Part shown: positions 41,131-49,324 of the stretch, piece by piece
Layout of the letters: the number at the start of each line of letters is the position of its first letter
How positions within the stretch are numbered: the stretch's first letter is position 1
NCBI RefSeq assembly: GCF_016899935.1
Contig: NZ_JACJJK010000005.1
Span: forward strand, 1-64,000
Length of the DNA: 64,000 bases
From: Olsenella uli
GTDB lineage: Bacteria > Actinomycetota > Coriobacteriia > Coriobacteriales > Atopobiaceae
Reading direction: 5' to 3'
Notes under the pieces: model-generated
Seen by the model: the letters and a program-made list of their open reading frames with translations, nothing else
Told to the model about the DNA's origin: nothing
The model's database searches: none
Program-made: the position numbers and the translations under genes

Positions 41131-41157
41131 GTGGAAAAGGGACAGTCCCTTTTCCAC
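41131..41157. repeat. 27-bp palindrome G, copy 1
   Basis: GTGGAAAAGGGAC-A-GTCCCTTTTCCAC is a perfect dyad. Two more copies lie at 61335 and 61436. Similar GGGACNGTCCC palindromes are known, from memory, as dispersed repeats in other bacteria. Confidence 0.85.
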
Positions 41158-41289
41158 GTGCACGTCGCAGAGCGCGCGGCAGGCCCTGAGAACGATACCG
41201 CTCGCGGATAAGGGCGCCTGCCCGGCAAAATGAGGCGCATACTTTGCCTATCTGTGGTCCTGAGGCACGTTACGAGGGAAGGAAAGCCC

Positions 41290-42369
41290 ATGCTTCGAGT
41301 CGGTCTTCTCACGAGCGGCGGCGACTGCCAGGCGCTCAACGCAACCATGCGCGGCATCGTCAAGACGCTCTACCGCCAGTCCAGCGAGCCCGTGGAGGTC
41401 TACGGCTTCGAGGACGGCTACCAGGGCCTCATCTACGAGCACTACCGCATGATGGACAACCGCGACTTCTCCGGCCTGCTCACGCGCGGCGGCACCGTCC
41501 TCGGCACGAGCCGCACCCCGTTCAAGCTGCTCGACACCCCCGAGGCCGACGGCATCAACAAGGTCGAGGCGATGAAGCACACCTACCGCAAACTCAAGCT
41601 CGACTGCCTGTTCATGCTCGGCGGCAACGGCTCCACCAAGACCGCCAACCGCCTCTCCGAGGAGGGCCTGAACGTCATCGCCCTGCCCAAGACGATCGAC
41701 AACGACACCTGGGGCACGGACATGACCTTCGGCTTCACCAGCTCCGTCGAGGTGGCCACCCGCTGCATCGACGAGATCCACACCACCGCGAGCTCCCACG
41801 GCCGCGTCTTCGTGATCGAGATCATGGGCCACAAGGTCGGCTGGATCCCGCTGTACGCGGGCGTGGCCGGCGGCGCCGACGTCATCCTCATCCCCGAGAT
41901 CCCCTACGACATGGACAACGTGGTCCGTGTGATCGAGGACCGCGACAAGGCCGGCTCGCGCTTCACGATCGTCGTGGTGGCCGAGGGCGCCATCTCCAAG
42001 GAGGAGGCGGCGCTCTCCAAGAAGGAGTACAAGAAGCTCGTGGCCGCGCGCACCACGCCGTCGATCGCCTACGACATCGCCGCGGAGATCGACAAGCGCA
42101 CCGGCCGCGAGATTCGCATCGCCGTGCCCGGCCACACCCAGCGCGGCGGCCAGCCGGACGCCCAGGACCGCATCTTCGCCACGCAGTGCGGCGTCGAGGC
42201 CGCGCTCGGCTGCCTCGAGGGCGAGTTCGGCTTCATGGTGGCCCAGAAGAAGGGCAAGATGACCCGCGTGCCGCTCAAGGACGTGGCCGGCAAGCTCAAG
42301 TACGTCGACCCCAAGGGCGACCTCGTCCGCGAGGCCAAGGCCATGGGCATCAGCTTCGGCGACGAGTAG
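41290..42369 (+). CDS. pfkA: 6-phosphofructokinase
   Basis: A 359-residue phosphofructokinase of the group III type. Glycolytic landmarks are LLTSGGDCQALNATMRG, MLGGNGSTKTA, LPKTIDNDTWGTD with the catalytic aspartates, and PGHTQRGGQPDAQDR. The phosphoryl donor is unclear: glycine follows in GGNGS (ATP-like) while PKTIDND carries the lysine common in pyrophosphate enzymes. The ATG at 41290 has GGGAAGGAAA upstream. Monocistronic with a good terminator. Confidence 0.93.
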   Translation: MLRVGLLTSGGDCQALNATMRGIVKTLYRQSSEPVEVYGFEDGYQGLIYEHYRMMDNRDFSGLLTRGGTVLGTSRTPFKLLDTPEADGINKVEAMKHTYRKLKLDCLFMLGGNGSTKTANRLSEEGLNVIALPKTIDNDTWGTDMTFGFTSSVEVATRCIDEIHTTASSHGRVFVIEIMGHKVGWIPLYAGVAGGADVILIPEIPYDMDNVVRVIEDRDKAGSRFTIVVVAEGAISKEEAALSKKEYKKLVAARTTPSIAYDIAAEIDKRTGREIRIAVPGHTQRGGQPDAQDRIFATQCGVEAALGCLEGEFGFMVAQKKGKMTRVPLKDVAGKLKYVDPKGDLVREAKAMGISFGDE

Positions 42370-42393
42370 CGGTTCTTCTCGACAGCCGGACGG

Positions 42394-42426
42394 AACGGGC
42401 GGGGTCCTGCGGGGCCCCGCCCGTTT
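42394..42426 (+). terminator. Terminator of pfkA
   Basis: AACGGGCGGGG pairs perfectly with CCCCGCCCGTT around a 10-base loop, 25 bp past the stop, followed by TTT. Confidence 0.75.
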
Positions 42427-42482
42427 GCGTGGATGCGCCAGGCGAGAAGGACGGGCGAGAAGGACGGCGCCCCCGGCGCCCG

Positions 42483-43445
42483 CTACAGCATGTTGCGGGC
42501 CGCGAACTCAGCCTGCACCGTGGCGAGCATGAGCTCCACGTCGTCGAGGCCGAGGTGGCGCTCGGACTCCCCCGCCTTGAGCGTGCCGCGGCGGCGCGCC
42601 CAGCTCTCGAGCGAGGCGGGACGCTGCTCGTGCGGCAAGATCTTGGTCTCGGGGTCCACACGACGGCAGATGTCGCGCGTGTCGATGGGCACCACGCGAC
42701 CCGCCTTGCGCGCCTCGGCGTAGCCGTCGATGTGCAGCATGAACCAGGAGTCCTCGAAGGCGGCGTTGTGCGCCATGAACGGGTAGGCCGTGAGGGCGGC
42801 GAGAAGCGCGGCCTGGACCTGCCTGTCCTCGCGGAACGGGCGACGCCCCTCGAGGTCGGACCACTCGATCTTGTGGATGTCCGCCAGCGGCACGCCCTTC
42901 TCGGCGTACATCTCGGGCAGGCCGAAGTAGCCGGCGAAGGGGTCGTGCGGCTTGGCCTTGGGGCCCACGGTCATGAACTCCAGGCCCACGTTGATGATGT
43001 AGCCGCGCGAGGGGTCGCGGTCGGTGGTCTCGATGTCGATGCCCACGACCATGCCCGAGACCGGCGCGTCCACCCACGCCACGTTGAGGTCGCGCGCGTC
43101 CGGGCCGGCGAGGGCGCTCACCTGGGCGTCCGTCCGGTGCTGGAGCACGGCGACGGCGTGGACGAGCTCGGAGTTGGAGAGGGAGCGCGAGAGGCACGTG
43201 GGGTTCACGTCGCGCAGGCGCTCGATGCCGTAGCGGTCGCAGACGTCGCGGTTGCGGTCGGCGAGCTCGCGGATGAGGCCAAAGTCGCAGGGCTCCCTGC
43301 CGGCGTCGGCGTCACGCCAGGCGGCCATCAGCGTGACGAGCGCGTCCTCGTTGCGCGTGCGCTCGGCCGCGAGCGAGGCGTCGTCCACGAGGAACCCGGG
43401 GAACGTCAGGGCGCTCGCGCACTCTATGGCCTGGCTCAGATCCAC
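42483..43445 (-). CDS. DEDDh-type 3'-5' exonuclease
   Basis: A 320-residue protein with an uncharacterised N-terminal part (1-130) and a DnaQ-like exonuclease domain. ExoI is VVGIDIETTD with Asp137 and Glu139, ExoII is MAHNAAFED, and ExoIII is HLGLDDVELML. It probably trims single-strand DNA or RNA ends in repair. A GTG at 43445 with GGGAG at 8-base spacing is preferred; a TTG six codons upstream is also possible but sits by a terminator. Two CGAGAAGGAC motifs follow the stop. Confidence 0.85.
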   Translation of the reverse strand: MDLSQAIECASALTFPGFLVDDASLAAERTRNEDALVTLMAAWRDADAGREPCDFGLIRELADRNRDVCDRYGIERLRDVNPTCLSRSLSNSELVHAVAVLQHRTDAQVSALAGPDARDLNVAWVDAPVSGMVVGIDIETTDRDPSRGYIINVGLEFMTVGPKAKPHDPFAGYFGLPEMYAEKGVPLADIHKIEWSDLEGRRPFREDRQVQAALLAALTAYPFMAHNAAFEDSWFMLHIDGYAEARKAGRVVPIDTRDICRRVDPETKILPHEQRPASLESWARRRGTLKAGESERHLGLDDVELMLATVQAEFAARNML

Positions 43446-43465
43446 GTTGCTCACTCCCGTCAACG

Positions 43466-43496
43466 GAAAAAGGCGCCGAGAAGAACCCGGCGCCTT
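43466..43496 (-). terminator. Terminator of the nitroreductase gene
   Basis: AAGGCGCC pairs with GGCGCCTT around an 11-base loop that contains TTCTTCTC on the minus strand, followed by TTTTT. Confidence 0.85.
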
Positions 43497-43529
43497 CCTA
43501 GGCTAGCAGAACGCCCGACCGTCCCGCGC

Positions 43530-44051
43530 CTACTCCGCGTAAAACACGCGACCGTCGTTTCTCGGCTTGGCCTCGGGGGTCTCCGCGGGGTAGCCCAGGA
43601 TGCAGTGGCCGATGCCCTCGTAGTCGCCCTCGACGCCCAGCTCGGCGAGGATGGCCTTGCCCTCGGGCGTGTCAAACTCCTCGCGGGCGCGGTGGATCCA
43701 GCAGCTGCCCAGGCCGAGCGAATGAGCGGCGAGCATGAGGTTGCCCATCACGAGGCTGCCGTCGTAGACGCGGTTGGGCTGGTCGCGCGGGGCGAGCACG
43801 ACCAGGACGACCGGGGCGCCGTAGAACGGGTCGGTGCCGGGGCGGCCCATGATGTCCGCGTTCATGGCCGAGAGCCGGTCGCGCAGCTCGCTGTTCGTGA
43901 CCGCCACGACGATGGGGCCCTGGCGGTTCATGCCGCTCGCGGCCCAGAGGCCGGCCTCGATCACCGCCTCGATCTTCTCGCGCTCCGGCATCTCGTCGGT
44001 GTAGGCGCGCACGCTGCGGCGCTCCTCCATGGCCCTGATGACCTCGTTCAT
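43530..44051 (-). CDS. Nitroreductase-family flavoprotein
   Basis: A 173-residue FMN enzyme with the family start MEERRSVRAYTDEMP, a central DGSLVMGNLMLAAHSLGLGSCW and a short ending GYPAETPEAK. Relatives reduce nitro groups, quinones or flavins with NAD(P)H. The substrate is unknown. A GGGTATAACGAACG promoter-like element lies 29 bp upstream, and a terminator follows the gene. Confidence 0.9.
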   Translation of the reverse strand: MNEVIRAMEERRSVRAYTDEMPEREKIEAVIEAGLWAASGMNRQGPIVVAVTNSELRDRLSAMNADIMGRPGTDPFYGAPVVLVVLAPRDQPNRVYDGSLVMGNLMLAAHSLGLGSCWIHRAREEFDTPEGKAILAELGVEGDYEGIGHCILGYPAETPEAKPRNDGRVFYAE

Positions 44052-44079
44052 GGCGCTCTCCTCTCGGGCTGGTCCGTCA

Positions 44080-44093
44080 CGTTCGTTATACCC
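44080..44093 (-). promoter_or_regulatory. -10 region GGGTATAACGAACG, copy 2
   Basis: Identical to 34244-34257 and at a matching distance from the nitroreductase start. No consensus -35 box is seen, so another sigma factor or an activator may be involved. Confidence 0.5.
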
Positions 44094-44108
44094 GAGAGGG
44101 CGCGGGTG

Positions 44109-44477
44109 CTATTCCTTGACCTCGCGCAGAAGGTCGGCGGGGTCCACGCCGTAGAGGCGCGCCAGCTTCACGAGGTTCGTCGTCGAGGGCTCCGTCTTGC
44201 CCTGCTCCCACTTGGACACGGCCTGCCTGCTCACGCCGAGCTTCTCGGCCACGAGCTCCTGCGTCATCTTGCAGCCCTCGCGGCGCTCGCGCAGCACCTC
44301 ACCGAGCGAGCGGCGGGCGGCCACGGTCTCGGGGCTCTTGTCGGCCTTCTCCTGGCGCAGGAACCAGCGGATGGCGAGGACCACCAGCACGATGAAGAGG
44401 ACCCACGGCACCACCCTGCCAAGGAGGATCGGGAACAAGATCATCACGAGCTCCATCGGCCCCATTCCATAGATCAT
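44109..44477 (-). CDS. Membrane-anchored XRE-family regulator
   Basis: A 122-residue protein with an N-terminal hydrophobic segment (about 8-40, LVMILFPILLGRVVPWVLFI) and a C-terminal helix-turn-helix (MTQELVAEKLGVSRQAVSKWEQG). The usual order in such proteins is the reverse, DNA-binding domain first. The ATG has AAAGGAGGG at ideal spacing. It may hold a target promoter near the membrane or report an envelope signal. Target unknown. Confidence 0.88.
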   Translation of the reverse strand: MIYGMGPMELVMILFPILLGRVVPWVLFIVLVVLAIRWFLRQEKADKSPETVAARRSLGEVLRERREGCKMTQELVAEKLGVSRQAVSKWEQGKTEPSTTNLVKLARLYGVDPADLLREVKE

Positions 44478-44596
44478 GACGCCCTCCTTTCGCCGACTTT
44501 GCCCCACTGTAGCCGAGCTGCGCGGTTGCGCCCACCACCTATCGCGCAACGTGCGGTTGCGTTTGGGTTGCGGCAGCCGAGAAGGGCACGGCGCCG

Positions 44597-45496
44597 CTAC
44601 GCCAGCGCGAGCATCCGGGAGAGCGCCCGCCGGAAGACGACGAAGTCCACGCTGCCGGACCCGCGCAGGGTGGAGAGGAAGATCGGCACCGGCACCATCT
44701 CCGGCGCCGCGACCGGCCGGCTCACGCAGCCCTCGACCGTGCCGGTGATGTCGGCCGCGACCTGGAACGCGTAGCCGCAGAACCCCTCGGGCACCCCGCC
44801 CCGCTCGCCGGCCTCCCCGTCGACCTCGACCTCCACGACCGGCGAGGCCAGCCCCCGCTCGAGGTAGGGCCGCACGACGGAGAACACGAAGTGGTCGTAG
44901 TCCACGGGGCAGAGCAGCGGGTAGGCGCCCAGCTCCCCGATCGTGAGCTCCTCGCGCGCGGCGAGCGGGTGGTCGGCGGCGAGAAGGACGCTCGAGGCGA
45001 GCGTCCCGAGCGAGCCGCACGTCACGTCGCCGGCCTCGAGCGGCGCGAGGGTGACGAGCGCGTCCACCCGCCCGGACCGCAGCTCCTCGAGCGCGTCGGC
45101 GCAGCTCGTGAGGGACGTCCGCACCTCCCTGCCGACGGCGCGGGCGGAGACGGCGGAGACGAGCGCGACCAGGCGCTCGACCCCCGGGTAGCGCGGGCAG
45201 CAGAGGCCCATGCGGAAGGGCGTCTCCGCGACCGTCGCACCCGGGCCCTCCGCGAAGCGCTCGAGCGCCTCCCACTCGTCCAGCACGCGCCGGGCCCGCG
45301 CCGCGAAGGCGCGCCCGAGCGGCGTGGGCGTGACGCCGACGCTGCGGCGCTCGAAGAGGGGCCCGTCGAGCGCGGACTCGAGCTCGGCCATGGCCTTGGA
45401 GACGGCCTGGACGGAGACGCCCTCGCGCGCGGCGGCAGCTGAGAAGCTCCCGAGCTCCACGATGGCGCACACGTACCTGACCTGCTTGATGTTCAC
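44597..45496 (-). CDS. LysR-family transcriptional regulator
   Basis: A 299-residue LysR protein: helix-turn-helix in SFSAAAAREGVSVQAVSKAMAE and an effector domain with an unusual LCCPRYPGVERL entry. The GTG at 45496 follows GAGGAGGAG. It diverges from the amylosucrase gene across 242 bp and could influence it, although a LacI-type operator is the clearer control site there. A TATAGA on the minus strand near 45535 may be its -10 box. Confidence 0.9.
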   Translation of the reverse strand: MNIKQVRYVCAIVELGSFSAAAAREGVSVQAVSKAMAELESALDGPLFERRSVGVTPTPLGRAFAARARRVLDEWEALERFAEGPGATVAETPFRMGLCCPRYPGVERLVALVSAVSARAVGREVRTSLTSCADALEELRSGRVDALVTLAPLEAGDVTCGSLGTLASSVLLAADHPLAAREELTIGELGAYPLLCPVDYDHFVFSVVRPYLERGLASPVVEVEVDGEAGERGGVPEGFCGYAFQVAADITGTVEGCVSRPVAAPEMVPVPIFLSTLRGSGSVDFVVFRRALSRMLALA

Positions 45497-45668
45497 GGCT
45501 CCTCCTCGACCGCCCGTCCCTTGTGCAGCCTTTCTATATTGGCACGCACACCCCCTCCCCCGGGCGTGACCGCCCTGCGCTAAACGGCCGGTTGAGCGCA
45601 CCCCGTCGCGCTCGGCGGATTCTCGGCTCGCTCACGGGATTGAGCCGCGCGGCGGGCGGTTTCGGCCC

Positions 45669-45698
45669 TACAATGCGAGAAATGTGAGAACGTTTTCA
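45669..45698 (+). promoter_or_regulatory. Amylosucrase promoter -10 with LacI-type operator
   Basis: TACAAT at 45669-45674 is a likely -10 box. TGAGAACGTTTTCA at 45685-45698 covers the expected start and resembles the scrA operators (GGGAACGTTCTCAT). Repression by the sucrose regulator is the natural reading. No good -35 box is seen. Confidence 0.6.
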
Positions 45699-45738
45699 GT
45701 ATACCCGGCAGTGCGCCCGACGCGAGAGGCGGTCACCC

Positions 45739-47667
45739 ATGGCAAAGAAGCAGGAGAAGCAGGCAGACGAGAAGAACACCGCGCAGGCCGCCCCCACGGC
45801 AAGGCAGCCGCTCGCGCGCTCCGCGGCGAAGGCCCGCGCCGACGCGGCGTTCCTGCGCCGCCTGCGCCGCCACCACGACGAGCTGCGCTGGCTCTACATG
45901 GAGCTCTACGACAACGGCGCAATGTTCGCCGAGCTCTGCGACCAGATGAAGGCCTTCTACGACGCGCGCCCTGAGGCGCTGCGCGCGCTCGACGAGCGCC
46001 GCGAGGGCCGCGCGTGGTATCGCGACCGCGACCTTCTCGGCATGCAGATGTACATCGACAACTTTGCCGGCAACATCAGGGGCGTCGAGGACCGCCTGGA
46101 CTACCTCGAGCGCACCGGCGTCACCTACCTGCACCTCATGCCCTTCCTGGACACGCCTGCGGACAAGAGCCGCTCCGACGGCGGCTACGCGGTCTCCGAC
46201 TTCCGCCGCGTCAAGCCCGAGCTGGGCACGATGGCCGACCTCGCGCACCTGGCCGAGAAGTGCCACGAGAAGGGCATCAGCCTCTGCATGGACTTCGTCA
46301 TGAACCACACCTCGGAGGACCACGAGTGGGCGCGGCGCGCCCGGGCCGGCGAGGGCGAGTACATGAGCCGCTACTTCTTCACGAACGACCAGGCCGTGAT
46401 CGACCAGTACACCCGCGACGTCCCCCAGGTCTTCCCCACCACCGCGCCCGGCCACTTCACCTACCTGCCGGAGCTCGGCCAGTCCGTGATGACGCAGTTC
46501 TACCCCTACCAGTGGGACCTCAACTACAAGAACCCGCGCGTCTTCAACGAGATGATGTACGACTTCCTCTACCTGGCCAACCAGGGCATGGACGTCATCC
46601 GCATCGACGCCGTCCCCTACATCTGGAAGCAGCTCGGCACCAACTGCCGCAATCTCCCGCAGGTCCACACCATCGTGCGCATGATGCGCATGATCGGCGA
46701 GATCGTCTGTCCCGGCATCGTGCTTCTCGGCGAGGTCGTGATGGCACCGGTGGAGGTCGTGCCGTACTTCGGCACCGTGGAGAAGCCCGAGTGCCACATG
46801 CTCTACAACGTCACGACGATGGCCACCACCTGGAACACCGTGGCCTGCCGCGACACGCGCCTCCTGCGCCGTCAGCTCGACGCCGTCTGCGGCCTGCCGC
46901 GCGAGTACACCTTCCTCAACTACCTGCGCTGCCACGACGACATCGGCTGGGGCCTTGACTACGCCACGCTCTCCGACTGGGGCATGGAGGAGGTGCCGCA
47001 CAAGCGCTACCTCAACGACTACTTCTGCGGCCACACCGAGGGCAGCGTCTCGCGCGGCGAGCTCTACAACGCCGACCCCGTGACCGGCGACGCGCGCTTC
47101 TGCGCCACGACGGCCTCCATGTGCGGCATCGAGGCGGCGGGCTTCGAGGGCGACGCGGCCGCGATGGATACGGCCATCCGCAAGGACGTCATGCTCCACG
47201 CCTACCTGCTCAGCCAGTCCGGCCTGCCGATCATCTACAGCGGTGACGAGGTCGGCCAGGTGAACGACTACACCTACCACGACGACCCCGAGCGCGCGGA
47301 CGACTCCCGCTACATCCACCGAGGCCGCTTCGACTGGGTGCTCGTGGACAAGGTGGACGAGAAGGGCACCGTCCAGCAGCGCCTCTACGACGCCCTGCAG
47401 ACGCTCGAGGGCATCCGGCGCGACGAGCCGGTCTTTGGCGCGGACGCCGAGATGCGCGTCGTGGGCTACGGCGACCCGGCGATCCTGTGGATCGAGCGGC
47501 GCCTGGGCGACGAGACCCTGCACGCGGTCTTCAACTTCAGCGACGAGGACCGCACGGTCTGGATGCCGGAGCGTGCCGCCTACACCGACCTCGTGACCGG
47601 CGAGAAGGACGACGGCCTGGAGAGCTTCGAGCTCGCCGCCTGGGACTTCAGGTGGCTGCTGCGCTAG
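45739..47667 (+). CDS. Amylosucrase (GH13)
   Basis: A 642-residue GH13 enzyme that builds alpha-1,4-glucan from sucrose and frees fructose. Catalytic residues are Asp290 (GMDVIRIDAVPYIWKQLGTN), Glu332 (LLGEVVMAP) and an Asp near 400 (LRCHDDIGWG); the IWKQLGTNC stretch is typical of amylosucrases rather than sucrose phosphorylases. There is no signal peptide, so it should work in the cytoplasm on unphosphorylated sucrose. The first 30 residues are a charged extension. It stands alone behind a LacI-type operator. Confidence 0.9.
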   Translation: MAKKQEKQADEKNTAQAAPTARQPLARSAAKARADAAFLRRLRRHHDELRWLYMELYDNGAMFAELCDQMKAFYDARPEALRALDERREGRAWYRDRDLLGMQMYIDNFAGNIRGVEDRLDYLERTGVTYLHLMPFLDTPADKSRSDGGYAVSDFRRVKPELGTMADLAHLAEKCHEKGISLCMDFVMNHTSEDHEWARRARAGEGEYMSRYFFTNDQAVIDQYTRDVPQVFPTTAPGHFTYLPELGQSVMTQFYPYQWDLNYKNPRVFNEMMYDFLYLANQGMDVIRIDAVPYIWKQLGTNCRNLPQVHTIVRMMRMIGEIVCPGIVLLGEVVMAPVEVVPYFGTVEKPECHMLYNVTTMATTWNTVACRDTRLLRRQLDAVCGLPREYTFLNYLRCHDDIGWGLDYATLSDWGMEEVPHKRYLNDYFCGHTEGSVSRGELYNADPVTGDARFCATTASMCGIEAAGFEGDAAAMDTAIRKDVMLHAYLLSQSGLPIIYSGDEVGQVNDYTYHDDPERADDSRYIHRGRFDWVLVDKVDEKGTVQQRLYDALQTLEGIRRDEPVFGADAEMRVVGYGDPAILWIERRLGDETLHAVFNFSDEDRTVWMPERAAYTDLVTGEKDDGLESFELAAWDFRWLLR

Positions 47668-47680
47668 GGCGCCGGGGTCG

Positions 47681-48214
47681 CTAGGCCTGAGCGAGGCCGC
47701 GCAGGAAGCGGGCCGCGGAAAGGGCGGCGACGCTCGCCGAGCCGTCGGATGCGCGCTCGGCGGCGTCGGCGGCGTCGTCGAAGACCTCCGGCTCGTCCTC
47801 GCTCATGTCCGCCGCAGAGCACGCCGCGGCGACGACGTCGAGCGCGGCGGCGTCGCCGAGCCCCGTCCCGAGCGACCGGGAGACCTCGTCGCGCCCGAGG
47901 GCGAGCATCGCCCTGAACTGGTCCAGGTCCATCTCGTCATCGCCCGGCGCCCCCTCGGCCAGGCCCTCCAGCCAGGCGTCCCAGAACTCGACGGTGCCAC
48001 CCGAGACGTCGAGCCTCGAGACGGCGCGCGCCGCGTCGTCGAAGAGGTCCAGGATGTCGCCTGTTGACGCGGCGATCGAGCTGCTGATGGCAGAGGCGAC
48101 CTCCACCATGATGTGCCCGGCCGCGACATCGATCTGCGCCAGCTCGTCCTCCGAGGTGATGACCTCCATGCAGGCGTGCAGCAACCGCACGGCAAGCCCG
48201 TCGCGCTCGATCAT
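47681..48214 (-). CDS. Hypothetical acidic protein
   Basis: A 177-residue, Ala/Asp/Ser-rich helical protein without signal peptide or membrane segment. Segments such as VEFWDAWLEGLAEGAPGDDEM suggest a soluble helical bundle. The ATG has GAGGGGAGA upstream. No family is recognised. It converges on the amylosucrase gene with a 13-bp gap. Confidence 0.65.
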   Translation of the reverse strand: MIERDGLAVRLLHACMEVITSEDELAQIDVAAGHIMVEVASAISSSIAASTGDILDLFDDAARAVSRLDVSGGTVEFWDAWLEGLAEGAPGDDEMDLDQFRAMLALGRDEVSRSLGTGLGDAAALDVVAAACSAADMSEDEPEVFDDAADAAERASDGSASVAALSAARFLRGLAQA

Positions 48215-48297
48215 GGCTCTCCCCTCAGCTCGGCGTTCCCCCTGATATTCTACGGAGGGGGGCGTTCGGGGAACTCGCTGCTCAGGCTGTGTGGGAC

Positions 48298-49209
48298 CTA
48301 CGCCTCGGCCAGCGGCGCGCGCTCGGTGCCCGGACGGCGTCCCGGGGGCATGAGCGCGAGCAGGGCGGCCATCGCAGGTGACACCGCCTTGCGCCGATGC
48401 CTGATGACGAGCAGGTCGCGCGCGAGCTCGAGTCCGTCCACCTCGATGCGCGCGAGGCGCCCCTCGGCGACGTCACGCGCGACGAGGTCCGCCGGCAGCA
48501 CGGAGAGCCCGAGGCCCGCCTCCACGGCAGAGCGTATCGCCTCCGTGCTGACGCTCTCCCAGACGGGGTCGACGGCGAGGCCGTGCGCGGTAAGCGCCGC
48601 CTCGAGGAGCTCGCGCACGCCGCTGCCCCGCTCGCGCAGGACCAGCGGCTCGCGGACGAGGTCCCTCACGCCCAGTCGCCCGCCCGTGCGCCCGGGAGGG
48701 CCCACGACGACGAGCTCGTCTCGGGCAAAGGGCACGGCGACGATCTCGTCGCTGTGCACGAGTCCCTCCACCAGCCCGAGGTCGACGTCGTTGGCGAGGA
48801 CGTCGCGCTCCACGCTCCCCGAGTCCTCCACCCGGACGCGCACCTTGACGCCGCCCTCGCGCTCACGGAGCGCCGAGAGGAGCCGGGGCAGGTGGCACGT
48901 GCCGCAGGTGATGCTGGAGGCCAGACGCAGCACCGAGACACCGCCCTCCCCCATCGCACGCTCGAGCTCCTCCAGGTCGTCGAGCACCTCACGGGCGTGG
49001 TCGAGCAGGCGCCTCCCCGCCTCGGTCACGTCCATGCGCCGGGAGACGCGGTCAAAGAGCGTCGTCCCAAACCGCTCCTCGAGGTCGCGCACCGCCTGGC
49101 TCACCGAGGGCTGCGAGACGCCCAGCTCCCGTGCTGCCGCGCTCACGCCGCCGCAGGCGCAGACCGCCGAGAAGAGCTCGAGATGCCTCACCGTGAGCCG
49201 ACCCGCCAT
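48298..49209 (-). CDS. LysR-family transcriptional regulator
   Basis: A 303-residue LysR protein: helix-turn-helix in GVSAAARELGVSQPSVSQAVRDLE and an effector domain from about residue 90. The ATG at 49209 has GGAAGCGG upstream; a TTG four codons earlier is less likely. It diverges from the P-type ATPase gene over a 115-bp A+T-rich gap and probably controls it. Confidence 0.9.
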   Translation of the reverse strand: MAGRLTVRHLELFSAVCACGGVSAAARELGVSQPSVSQAVRDLEERFGTTLFDRVSRRMDVTEAGRRLLDHAREVLDDLEELERAMGEGGVSVLRLASSITCGTCHLPRLLSALREREGGVKVRVRVEDSGSVERDVLANDVDLGLVEGLVHSDEIVAVPFARDELVVVGPPGRTGGRLGVRDLVREPLVLRERGSGVRELLEAALTAHGLAVDPVWESVSTEAIRSAVEAGLGLSVLPADLVARDVAEGRLARIEVDGLELARDLLVIRHRRKAVSPAMAALLALMPPGRRPGTERAPLAEA

Positions 49210-49234
49210 GTCCGCTTCCAATCAATCGGGTTTT

Positions 49235-49262
49235 TTGATCAAAAGTATACGAATAATAGTAT
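49235..49262 (+). promoter_or_regulatory. Promoter of the P-type ATPase gene
   Basis: TTGATC (49235) and TAGTAT (49257) are 16 bases apart in an A+T-rich island between divergent genes. GTATAC and GTAT half-sites around 49245-49262 may belong to the LysR binding site. Confidence 0.5.
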
Positions 49263-49324
49263 TTTACATATATCTTTCGGCGGGCTACCCTCTCACGAGA
49301 AGAACCGCGGCAAGAGGGGGCGAC

